Shown here: positions 1 through 8,027 of the stretch, piece by piece
Layout of the letters: every line of letters begins with the position of its first letter
Position numbering within the stretch: position 1 is the first letter of the stretch
Assembly (NCBI GenBank): GCA_964413535.1
Contig: CAYPTB010000049.1
Location: 1 to 64,000, forward strand
Length of the DNA: 64,000 nucleotides
Direction: 5' to 3'
From: CAYPTB01 sp964413535
GTDB lineage: Bacteria; Planctomycetota; UBA1135; GCA-002686595
Translations under genes and position numbers: made by a program
The notes under the pieces: generated by a model
What the model was told of the DNA's origin: nothing
Database searches by the model: none
What the model saw: the letters and a program-made list of their open reading frames with translations, nothing else

Positions 1-687
<687 letters not shown>

Positions 688-783
688 CGTCCTCCCTCTC
701 GTCGGACAACGCTCGATCGAGAGCCGTCCGCGTGACCTAGGCGGACATCTTCGCAACTCCAAAGCCTTCGCGATAGCCGATCG

Positions 784-909
784 TCAATCGAGCAGGGACA
801 GCGTGTAGATCTCGAGGCCGCCGTCGCGGTCGGAAGCGAGGGTCACGGCCGATCCCTCCAGCGCCAGCGCGAGCACCGCCTCGTGCGCCCCGTTCCGCGC
901 GAGACTCCT
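784..909 (-). pseudogene. Possible remnant of the C-terminus of a WD40-repeat protein
   Basis: On the minus strand the frame ending in the TGA at 784-786 reads through AHEAVLALALEGSAVTLAS and ends in GGLEIYTLSLLD. This resembles the last blade of a WD40 propeller, with a His near the start, an LAS turn and a DG-x-I-x-I strand. The same frame is closed upstream by a stop at 982-984, and the plus-strand ankyrin gene begins at 926, so no full gene can exist here. Kinases with WD40 C-termini are common in planctomycetes, and a kinase lies just downstream on the same strand. The fragment is short and the match is by eye. Confidence 0.35.
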
Positions 910-911
910 GC

Positions 912-917
912 TAGGCT
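912..917 (+). promoter_or_regulatory. -10-like element TAGGCT before the first ankyrin gene
   Basis: TAGGCT sits inside GCTAGGCTCGT, 8 bases before the GTG start at 926. The same 11-mer precedes both downstream paralogs. No Shine-Dalgarno fits between the element and the start, so transcription probably begins at or next to the start codon. Confidence 0.5.
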
Positions 918-925
918 CGTGTGCT

Positions 926-2512
926 GTGCGCGCTCTTCTCGTCCTCGCGCTCGTCGGTGCCCTGATCGTCGGCGTTCCGCTCTACCTGGAGCACGCACAG
1001 CGCCCCGCTCTCGAGGCTCTCGCGCACGCCGCGAGCGACGGACGCGCCGACGAGGTGCGCGCGCTGCTCGCAGCCGGGATAGATCCAAACGAGGAGGTCG
1101 AGGGCATGCGTCCCCTCGAACACGCCGCGCGGTGCGGGCATCTCGACGTCGTCGCGCTCCTGCTCGCGCACGGCGCGGTGATTCCAGGGAAGTCCCGCTC
1201 CGAGATGGATGCAGCGAGCCGCGTTCTCGCCGGCGAACACGACGCCGTGCTGCGGCTGCTCTTGCTGGCGAGCTCGTTCCCTCCCGTGTCCCCACCCGGA
1301 CCTTGGCGGCTCCTGACCCCTCCGTTCGGGTCGATTCTCTTCCTCGTCGCCGCCGACGGCGACGCGGAGCTCGCTCGCGCTCTCGTCGAAGCGGGGTCTC
1401 CGCTCGACGAGGCGCGCACCATGGACGGGATGAGTCCGCTCTGCGGCGCGGCGATCTCCGGCAGCGTGCCGATCGCGAAGCTCCTGCTCGCCCGCGGAGC
1501 TGACGCGACAGTGCGCACGCACATCGGGCGCACACCGTTGCATCACGCGGCTCTAGGCGGCGCGCCGGAGATCGTCGAGGATCTGCTGGCGGCAGGAGCG
1601 GATCCTTCGGTCGCCGACCAACTCGGCTGGACCCCGCTCCACCTCGCAGCGCTCTGCGGCCACGGGAGCGCCGTGCAGGCACTCGCTGCGCCCACCGCTG
1701 GAGCGAATTGCCTCGATGCTCGCGACGTCTTCGGTTGGACGCCGTTGATGCGCGCAGTGGCGTCCGGCGATGCGCGGTCCGTCGACGAGTTGCTCGTGAG
1801 TGGAGCCGATGTTCAGGTGGCTACGGCCAGCGGCCGTAGCGCTTTGCACGTCGCGTCCGAGCGCGGTTTCGACGCTCTCTATGAACGGCTCGTCGCGGCA
1901 GGAGCAAACGAAGACGCGCGCGATTCTTTCGATACCTCACCGCGCGAGCTGCGCGCTACCGAGGAGATTCCCTTCGGCGATCTGGAGGCTCGCAGGTTCG
2001 GTCAGCCGATCGTCAGCGCCGGATGGTTCAATCACGATTCCGGCGGCGGGGAAGGCATGGAGTTCGTTGCCTGGGAGGACGGCGTCGTTGCTTTTTCCGA
2101 ACTACTACCGTCCTTCCCTTGGACGAAGAGCGAAACCATGCAGATCGGCCGTATTCCCGCCGCACGTGCACGGCGACTTTCCGTGGAGCTCAAGGAGTCA
2201 TCTCTCTTTCTCCATCCTATCTACGCCGGTGTGAAGAAGTACCACGGCACGGAGCGCAACGTGGGTCGTCGTGCAGAGCAAGCTGGAGAGAACAAGGAGT
2301 GGTTCGGAATGCCATTCGGGCAAGACTTCGCAAGCATCGACTGGCGCTTCGAGCCTGAAACCAATGCGACGGTGCAAAGATTGTGGCGCGACGTGCGCGC
2401 CATCCTCGCTAGTGCGCGTCCGACGCTCACCGAACCCCTGACCGATCACTTCGTCGATCGCCACGGCATCGGGGAGGGCACGTTCCGAAGTCTCTCATGG
2501 TCGAACGAATGA
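926..2512 (+). CDS. Membrane-anchored ankyrin-repeat protein, paralog 1 of 3
   Basis: 528 residues from a GTG start. An N-terminal hydrophobic segment (about residues 3-20) acts as a signal anchor, so the bulk probably sits outside the cytoplasmic membrane. About eight ankyrin repeats follow (roughly residues 28-340), recognisable by repeated G-x-TPLH-x-AA and LL-x-x-GAD cores. The last 190 residues form a separate domain shared with the two neighbours. It has conserved W-x-DGVV, GRIP, ELxES and EPLTDHFVD stretches and matches no family I recognise. Ankyrin arrays bind protein partners; no partner is evident. Compared with the neighbours, the coding sequence has slightly more A/T codons, notably toward the 3' end, which fits an older or less constrained copy. 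Confidence 0.88.
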   Translation: MRALLVLALVGALIVGVPLYLEHAQRPALEALAHAASDGRADEVRALLAAGIDPNEEVEGMRPLEHAARCGHLDVVALLLAHGAVIPGKSRSEMDAASRVLAGEHDAVLRLLLLASSFPPVSPPGPWRLLTPPFGSILFLVAADGDAELARALVEAGSPLDEARTMDGMSPLCGAAISGSVPIAKLLLARGADATVRTHIGRTPLHHAALGGAPEIVEDLLAAGADPSVADQLGWTPLHLAALCGHGSAVQALAAPTAGANCLDARDVFGWTPLMRAVASGDARSVDELLVSGADVQVATASGRSALHVASERGFDALYERLVAAGANEDARDSFDTSPRELRATEEIPFGDLEARRFGQPIVSAGWFNHDSGGGEGMEFVAWEDGVVAFSELLPSFPWTKSETMQIGRIPAARARRLSVELKESSLFLHPIYAGVKKYHGTERNVGRRAEQAGENKEWFGMPFGQDFASIDWRFEPETNATVQRLWRDVRAILASARPTLTEPLTDHFVDRHGIGEGTFRSLSWSNE

Positions 2513-2627
2513 CTGCCGAATCAAGTTCTCGTTGCACGAAGGGAACGTCCCTCGGATCGGCCGGGTTCGGACGATCGAAGACAATTCGAAGTGTGAGTCA
2601 GGCTACGTACCGCATGCTCGCGTTTGC

Positions 2628-2761
2628 GCGGCCGGGTCGGGCGGCCACGCGCACGCCGAGCCTTGATCCTCACGCTCGGAATGGCTGATCGTCGACGGCC
2701 GCGCGTGATCCATGGAAGCGGCCCCGGCGCCGAGCCTGCACGCTGCTAGGCTCGTACGAGC
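2628..2761 (+). repeat. Duplicated upstream region, copy 1
   Basis: This noncoding stretch before the second ankyrin gene is nearly identical to 4318-4449 before the third. Shared blocks include GGAATGGCTGATCGTCGACG and GCTAGGCTCGTACGAGC, and the identity continues into both coding sequences. The duplicated unit therefore carried its promoter. The rest of the gap (2513-2627) shows nothing recognisable. Confidence 0.85.
2747..2752 (+). promoter_or_regulatory. -10-like element TAGGCT before the second ankyrin gene
   Basis: Same GCTAGGCTCGT core as at 912, ending 9 bases before the GTG at 2762, with no Shine-Dalgarno between. Confidence 0.5.
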
Positions 2762-4300
2762 GTGCGCGCCTTCCTGCTCCTTGCCGCGATCGGTGCCTTG
2801 ATCGTCGGAACGGTGCTCTATTCGGAGCACCAGCAGCGACAACGCCTCGAGGCGCTCGCACGGGCGGTGGTCGACCGCCGTGTCGACGAAGTGCGGGCGC
2901 TGCTCGCGGCCGGCGTGGATCCGAACGCGACGCTCGACGGCCCGAGCCCGATCGAGCGCGCCGCAGGCGCAGGACGCCTCGAGGTCGTCGCGCTCCTGCT
3001 GGCGCACGGCGCCGTCGTCCCGGAGCGCTCGAGACCCGAGGAGCGCGCGGCCAACCTCGCGCAGGCCGGCGGGCACGACGCGGTGCGCCGGCTCCTGCTG
3101 CTGGCCGACTCCGACTCGGGACCGGTCTTCCACGTCGCCGTCCTCGGTCACTTGGAGCTCGCCGTTGCGCTGCGCGACGCGGGCTTCGCGCTCGACGAGC
3201 CGCGCGCGCGGGACGGGATGCGCCCGCTCTCCGGCGCGTCGATGGCCGGGAGCGTCCCGATGACGCGGTTCCTCCTCGACCACGGCGCGAGCGCAGCGGG
3301 GCCGAAGACCCACTTCGGCCAGACGCCGCTCCACCACGCGGCGCTCGGCGGGTCGGCCGAGATCGTCGAGCTGCTCCTTGCGTCCGGCGCCGACCCCTCC
3401 GCGGTCGACACCCTCGGCTGGACGCCGCTCCACCTCGCGGCCCTGTCCGGCCACGGCGACGCGGTGGAGGCGCTCGCATCTCCGGCCGCCGCCGTGCACG
3501 CACTCGACACCGCCGACGTCCTCGGTTGGACTCCGCTGATGCGAGCCGTGTCCAGCGGTGATACGCACGCGGTCGGCGCGCTGCTCGGTCGGGGAGCCGA
3601 CGTGCGCGCCGCGAGCGCGAGCGGCCGCACCGCGCTGCACGTCGCCGCCGAGCGCGATCTCGACTCGCTCTACGACCGACTCCTCGCCGCCGGTGGGGAC
3701 GAGGAGGCGCGCGACGCGCTCGGGACGACGCCGCGCGAGCTGCAGATGCACGAGCACCCCGCGCTCGGCGATCCGAACGCCGGAGCGATCGGTGACCCGA
3801 TCGTCCGCAGCGGCTGGTTCAACGTCGTCGTGTTCGACGGCGGCGTGGACGAGTTCCGCCTGTGGGAAGACGGAGTCGTGTGCTCCAGCGATCCAGGATC
3901 GCCCTGGTGGACTCCCGAGTCCTTCCGGCTCGGTCGCATCCCGCCAGCGCGCGTCCGACGCCTCGCCGTCGAGCTCGAGGAGTCCGCTCTGTTCCGCCAT
4001 CCCGCCTACGAGGGGAGGGTGACGGAGCACGGCAGCACGTGCTCGGTGATGTACCGCGCCGCGGCGCCGGGCCAGGAGCAGGAGCGATGGTTCCAGGTGC
4101 CATCCGGGCCGCACTTCACCGACATCGACTGGCGGCACGAGCCCGAGACCAACGCCACGCTCGTTCGCGTCTGGCGCGACGTGCAAGACGTGCTCACGAG
4201 CGCTCGACCAGCGCTGACCGAGCCCCTGACCGATCACCTCGTCGACAGCGCCGACGGCGCAGCGCGAGAGTTCCGAGGCCTCCGCTGGGCGAACGAGTGA
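2762..4300 (+). CDS. Membrane-anchored ankyrin-repeat protein, paralog 2 of 3
   Basis: 512 residues from a GTG start placed by alignment with the other two copies. The N-terminal anchor (RAFLLLAAIGALIVGTVLY) is almost identical to that of paralog 3. Ankyrin repeats span roughly residues 30-330, followed by the same unknown C-terminal domain, with WEDGVV, a GRIPPAR block, ELEESALF and EPLTDHLVD. Relative to paralogs 1 and 3 it lacks a block in the middle of the repeat array, which explains its shorter length. The GC-rich codon use matches the surrounding genome, unlike paralog 1. It probably acts in the envelope as a protein-binding scaffold. The function is unknown. Confidence 0.88.
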   Translation: MRAFLLLAAIGALIVGTVLYSEHQQRQRLEALARAVVDRRVDEVRALLAAGVDPNATLDGPSPIERAAGAGRLEVVALLLAHGAVVPERSRPEERAANLAQAGGHDAVRRLLLLADSDSGPVFHVAVLGHLELAVALRDAGFALDEPRARDGMRPLSGASMAGSVPMTRFLLDHGASAAGPKTHFGQTPLHHAALGGSAEIVELLLASGADPSAVDTLGWTPLHLAALSGHGDAVEALASPAAAVHALDTADVLGWTPLMRAVSSGDTHAVGALLGRGADVRAASASGRTALHVAAERDLDSLYDRLLAAGGDEEARDALGTTPRELQMHEHPALGDPNAGAIGDPIVRSGWFNVVVFDGGVDEFRLWEDGVVCSSDPGSPWWTPESFRLGRIPPARVRRLAVELEESALFRHPAYEGRVTEHGSTCSVMYRAAAPGQEQERWFQVPSGPHFTDIDWRHEPETNATLVRVWRDVQDVLTSARPALTEPLTDHLVDSADGAAREFRGLRWANE

Positions 4301-4317
4301 GTGCCTGCCATCCGTCG

Positions 4318-4449
4318 TGCGGCCGGGTCGGAGGTCACGCGCACGCCGAGCCTGATCCTCGCGCTCGGAATGGCTGATCGTCGACGGCCGCGCGTGATCC
4401 AGGAAGCGGCCCCGGCGCCGAGCCTGCCCGCTGCTAGGCTCGTACGAGC
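4318..4449 (+). repeat. Duplicated upstream region, copy 2
   Basis: Second copy of the region described at 2628-2761, differing by scattered substitutions and one-base indels. The promoter-like GCTAGGCTCGTACGAGC and the start codon context are unchanged. Confidence 0.85.
4435..4440 (+). promoter_or_regulatory. -10-like element TAGGCT before the third ankyrin gene
   Basis: Same core and spacing as the element at 2747, nine bases before the GTG at 4450. Confidence 0.5.
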
Positions 4450-6006
4450 GTGCGCGCCTTCTTGCTCCTTGCCGCGATCGGCACCTTGATCGTCGGAACG
4501 GCGCTCCATTCGGAGCGCCGGCAGCGACAACGCCTCGAGGCCCTCGCACGGGCGGTGGCCGACCGTCGTGTCGACGAAGTGCGGACGCTGCTCGCGCCCG
4601 GAGTGGATCCGAACGAGGATCTCGACGGCTCGCGCCTCCTGGAGCACGCCGCGCGTGCGGGACACGTCGACGTCGTCGCCCTCCTGCTCATGCACGGAGC
4701 GGTGGTGCCCGGGGACTCGCGGATCGCAAGGAAGGTGGCGAGCCGCGCCCTCGCGGGGGAGAACGACGGTGTGCGCAGGCTCTTGCTGCTGGCGAGTGAT
4801 CCGGGGCAGGGCGCCTCGGCACCCTTCGGATCCCTGCTCTTCCTCGTCGCTGCCGATGGCGACGCGGATCTCGCCACTGCGCTCGTCGAGGCGGGCGCGC
4901 CGGTCGACGAGGCCCGCGCAGTGGACGGAATGACGCCGCTCTGCGGCGCGGCGCTCGCCGGCAGCGCGCCGGTCGCGACGCTTCTGCTCGACCATGGCGT
5001 CGACCCGAGCGTCGCGCGGACGCATTTCGGTCGGAGTCCGCTGCACTTCGCGGCTCTCGGAAGCTCTCCGCAGGTCGTCACGGAGCTTTTGGCGAGCGGC
5101 GCGGACGCCTCGGTCGCCGACCACCTCGGCTGGACGCCGCTCCATCTCGCAGCGCTCTGTGGACATGCGGACGCCGTGCGAGCGCTCGCCCGCGACGCCG
5201 CCGCGGCGAACGCGCTCGACGCGCGAGACATCTTCGGCTGGACTCCGCTGATGCGTGCCGTGCCCTCCGGGGACGCGCCGTCCGTCGACGCGCTGATCGC
5301 CGTCGGAGCCGACGTGGGGATGGCGAGTACGAGCGGCCGTACTGCGTTACACGTCGCGGCCGAGCGCGGCGACGCAGCACTCTACGAACGCCTCCTGTCG
5401 TCGGGAGCAAACGAGGACGCGCGCGACTCCTTCGACATCACGCCGCGGGAGCTTCGCACCGGCAACGAGCTCCCCCTCGACGATCCGGAAGCCGACAAGC
5501 TCGGCGAGCCGATCGCTCGGGCCGCTTGGTACAGCTACGACATCGAAGCAGAGGGGAAGAACGAAGCGTTCGCAGCTTGGGACGATGGCGTCGTGCTCTT
5601 CGCCGACATCGGGATCTCCTACCCCTGGACGACGACGGACTCGCTGCGAGTCGGCCGCATCCCCTCCATCAGGGCCCGCAGGCTGTCCGTCGAAATCGAG
5701 GAGTCCGCTCTCTTTCGCCATCCCGCCCGTTGGGGATCGCTGAGGCACCATCCGTCGATGTGGTCCTTCGCGCGCGCCCTGGAGGGCGGCGGAGCAGAAT
5801 CCATCGAGGTGCCCTTGGAGCGGGAGTGGGTCGGCGATCGGTGGCCGGAGATCGAGACCAACGCAACGTTCGAGCGAGTCCTGCACGACGTCGAGGCCAT
5901 CCTCGCCAGCGCGCGGCCGACATCGAGCGAGCCTCTGACAGATCACTTCGTCGATCGCCGCTTCCTCGGGGAGGGATCCTTCCGCGGGATCCGCTGGACG
6001 AAGTGA
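4450..6006 (+). CDS. Membrane-anchored ankyrin-repeat protein, paralog 3 of 3
   Basis: 518 residues from a GTG start. It has an N-terminal hydrophobic anchor, about eight ankyrin repeats (roughly residues 30-340) and the shared C-terminal domain ending in EPLTDHFVDR. The N-terminal 60 residues and upstream DNA are closest to paralog 2. In the middle and C-terminal parts some stretches, such as the SFDITPRELRTG region, look closer to paralog 1. That mosaic pattern suggests gene conversion or successive unequal crossing-over within the tandem array. Location and role are as for the other copies: envelope-facing, protein-binding, otherwise unknown. Confidence 0.88.
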   Translation: MRAFLLLAAIGTLIVGTALHSERRQRQRLEALARAVADRRVDEVRTLLAPGVDPNEDLDGSRLLEHAARAGHVDVVALLLMHGAVVPGDSRIARKVASRALAGENDGVRRLLLLASDPGQGASAPFGSLLFLVAADGDADLATALVEAGAPVDEARAVDGMTPLCGAALAGSAPVATLLLDHGVDPSVARTHFGRSPLHFAALGSSPQVVTELLASGADASVADHLGWTPLHLAALCGHADAVRALARDAAAANALDARDIFGWTPLMRAVPSGDAPSVDALIAVGADVGMASTSGRTALHVAAERGDAALYERLLSSGANEDARDSFDITPRELRTGNELPLDDPEADKLGEPIARAAWYSYDIEAEGKNEAFAAWDDGVVLFADIGISYPWTTTDSLRVGRIPSIRARRLSVEIEESALFRHPARWGSLRHHPSMWSFARALEGGGAESIEVPLEREWVGDRWPEIETNATFERVLHDVEAILASARPTSSEPLTDHFVDRRFLGEGSFRGIRWTK

Positions 6007-6096
6007 TGTGCGCGCCGCCGCGTCTCCTCGAACGTCGCGTTCCGAGGCGAGCTCGAGACCGCGGCCGACTACGGGCGGTCGCCGGTCACTCCCCGA

Positions 6097-7926
6097 TCAC
6101 TCTCGCGGCTCCGCGTACGCCGGCTCCTTCGTGATGCGCGGGTCGTCGACGGCGCCGCCGATCGTGAAGTGGTAGAGGCTCTGCCAGGCGCGGTCGCGCA
6201 GGCCGAGCACGGCGTGGACGGCGTCGTCGTAGAAGCAGCCGATGCCGGTCGAGCGGATGCCGAGCGCTTCGGCTTCGAGGTAGAGCGCTTGGCCGACGAC
6301 GCCCGCCTCCCAGAACAGGCGCGGGTACATCCACGCGCCGTCCTCCTCGAGCGACGACGTGAAGCGCGCGAGCATGCCGAGGCTGAAGCAGCCGTCGGCG
6401 GCGATCTGCTGGTCGCACGAGACGTGCGCGGCGAGGCCGCGGACGTCGGCGGCGCGCAGGAAGGCGAGCGGGAGCTCGGCGGGGCACTCGGGCGGGCGCG
6501 TCCAGAGGAACTCGGGGCGCAACGCGGCGCGCAGAGCGGGCTCGTCGGCCGGGTTGCGCGCGAGGAAGTAGAGGCCGGGCTCGAGGTCGGCGACGCGGTG
6601 CACGAAGAGCGCGAGGTGGATGCGCGGCGTCCAGGAGAGCGCGGTGAAGGGGTGCTCGCCACGCCCGGGCAGCGTGCGGCGCAGCGTCTGGTAGAAGGCG
6701 TCGCGCGCGAGGCCGGAGCGGCCGTCCATCGCGACGGCGCTGCGGCGCTGGTGCACGATCCGGCGGAAGGGGATCGGCTCGTCGCCGACGGCGAGCGGCG
6801 GCCACGGAGAGCCCGACTCGGTGCGCGCGAGCACCGGCTGGGGAGCACGCGGCTCGGCAATGGCAAGTGGCGGCCCGGGGGTGTTCGGCTCGGGGCTCGG
6901 CCGATCGCCGGGAGATGCGACGGGATGGCCTTCGTGCGTGGGCGCGTTCGGCGGCTTGCGCGCGGCCTGGGCCGCGAGCTCGATCACCTCCCAGTCGACG
7001 TGGTCGGGGCTGAGCGCGTTCGGCGTCCCGCGCCAGGTCGCGCGCGCGAGCTCGGCCATCGCGGTCGCGTCGAGGCGCGGCTCGGCGCACGCCGTATGCG
7101 CGGGATGGATCGCGAGGATGCAGTCGGGCTCCTCCGCCTCCGGCGGCGTCGTGTCGCCGAGGTGCAGGAGCTCGCGAATCTCGTCGGTGCCGAGGCCGTC
7201 GAGCAGCGTCGCGCGCCAGCCCATGGCGGCGGCGGCGAGCGTCACGCACGCGATAGCGTGTCCCGCGTCGTGGTTGCAGTAGCGGTAGGCGCGCTCGCCG
7301 TACTTCCACGACTCGCGCCAGTGGATCGAGGCGAGGCCGACGAGCACGGCACCGGAGGTCGGCCCGCTCGCGACACCGGGCGGGAGCCCGCGCGCGAGCC
7401 GCGCCCACAGCTCGGCGTCGAAGCGCGCGCGCACCTCGAGCGCGTGCTCCTTCGGCGCGTAGTGCGCGACGAACGGCGTGTCGGAGAGCTCGGGCACGGC
7501 CGGCGCGACGAGGTAGCCCTCCGTCGGGTGCAGGTTGCCGCTCGAGGGGTTCACGCGCAGCGACCAGTGCGCCGCGCCGAGCCGCTTCCACGCGGAGAGC
7601 GCGAGGCTGTCCTCGAAGAGCTGCGAGACGAACGCGCGATCGAGCGGCCGCGGGGCGAGCAGGCCCTCGACGAAGACTTCTTCGTAGCGCGGAAGTTCAC
7701 CGATCGGCGCGTGCGCGAGGGGCAGGAGCTCCGTGCCGGCCCAACGCCGGAAGGAATCCGGCTGCGTGTCCCAGTCGAGCTCACCCGGCCCGCGCGCGAA
7801 GCGCCCCGGCGCGTGCTTCGTCGTCTCGTGGTACGCCGCGACGACGCGCCGCGCGTGCTGGGCCGGATCCTCGGGAGCCGCCGCCGGCGTCGAGGGCTTC
7901 CCCGAGAAGATCCGCTTCCACTCCAT
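6097..7926 (-). CDS. SagB-like tandem nitroreductase-family protein
   Basis: 609 residues from the ATG at 7926. Two nitroreductase-like domains lie in tandem. The first (about residues 95-320) contains the SagB/ThcOx signature RVNPSSGNLHPTEGYL at 124-139. The second (about 365-600) begins at RRSAVAMDGR and has SLGMLARF and GIGCFYDD. A Pro/Glu-rich linker joins them. Classical nitroreductases are FMN-dependent homodimers, so a tandem arrangement can form the dimer within one chain. SagB relatives oxidise azoline rings in peptide biosynthesis, but no YcaO, precursor peptide or protease partner is present, so that role cannot be assigned. The hydrolase-CHAT gene lies 101 bases upstream on the same strand, but this gene has its own -10-like element. 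Confidence 0.87.
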   Translation of the reverse strand: MEWKRIFSGKPSTPAAAPEDPAQHARRVVAAYHETTKHAPGRFARGPGELDWDTQPDSFRRWAGTELLPLAHAPIGELPRYEEVFVEGLLAPRPLDRAFVSQLFEDSLALSAWKRLGAAHWSLRVNPSSGNLHPTEGYLVAPAVPELSDTPFVAHYAPKEHALEVRARFDAELWARLARGLPPGVASGPTSGAVLVGLASIHWRESWKYGERAYRYCNHDAGHAIACVTLAAAAMGWRATLLDGLGTDEIRELLHLGDTTPPEAEEPDCILAIHPAHTACAEPRLDATAMAELARATWRGTPNALSPDHVDWEVIELAAQAARKPPNAPTHEGHPVASPGDRPSPEPNTPGPPLAIAEPRAPQPVLARTESGSPWPPLAVGDEPIPFRRIVHQRRSAVAMDGRSGLARDAFYQTLRRTLPGRGEHPFTALSWTPRIHLALFVHRVADLEPGLYFLARNPADEPALRAALRPEFLWTRPPECPAELPLAFLRAADVRGLAAHVSCDQQIAADGCFSLGMLARFTSSLEEDGAWMYPRLFWEAGVVGQALYLEAEALGIRSTGIGCFYDDAVHAVLGLRDRAWQSLYHFTIGGAVDDPRITKEPAYAEPRE

Positions 7927-7935
7927 CGCGCGCCG

Positions 7936-7941
7936 AGCATA
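7936..7941 (-). promoter_or_regulatory. -10-like element TATGCT for the tandem nitroreductase
   Basis: Reads GGCTATGCTCGG on the minus strand, 9 bases before the ATG at 7926, with no Shine-Dalgarno between. Confidence 0.5.
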
Positions 7942-8027
7942 GCCGGATCGACCGCGCCTTCGATCCTTGCGACGCCCCAGCGGCCAGGAGAGTCGCGGCA
8001 CCGTACCGACTCGCAGTCGAGCAGCCC

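Noticed and set aside
2603..4549. A 648-codon minus-strand open frame opposite the ankyrin genes
   Set aside because: Antisense shadow across two paralogs and their gap; its repeats simply mirror the ankyrin repeats.
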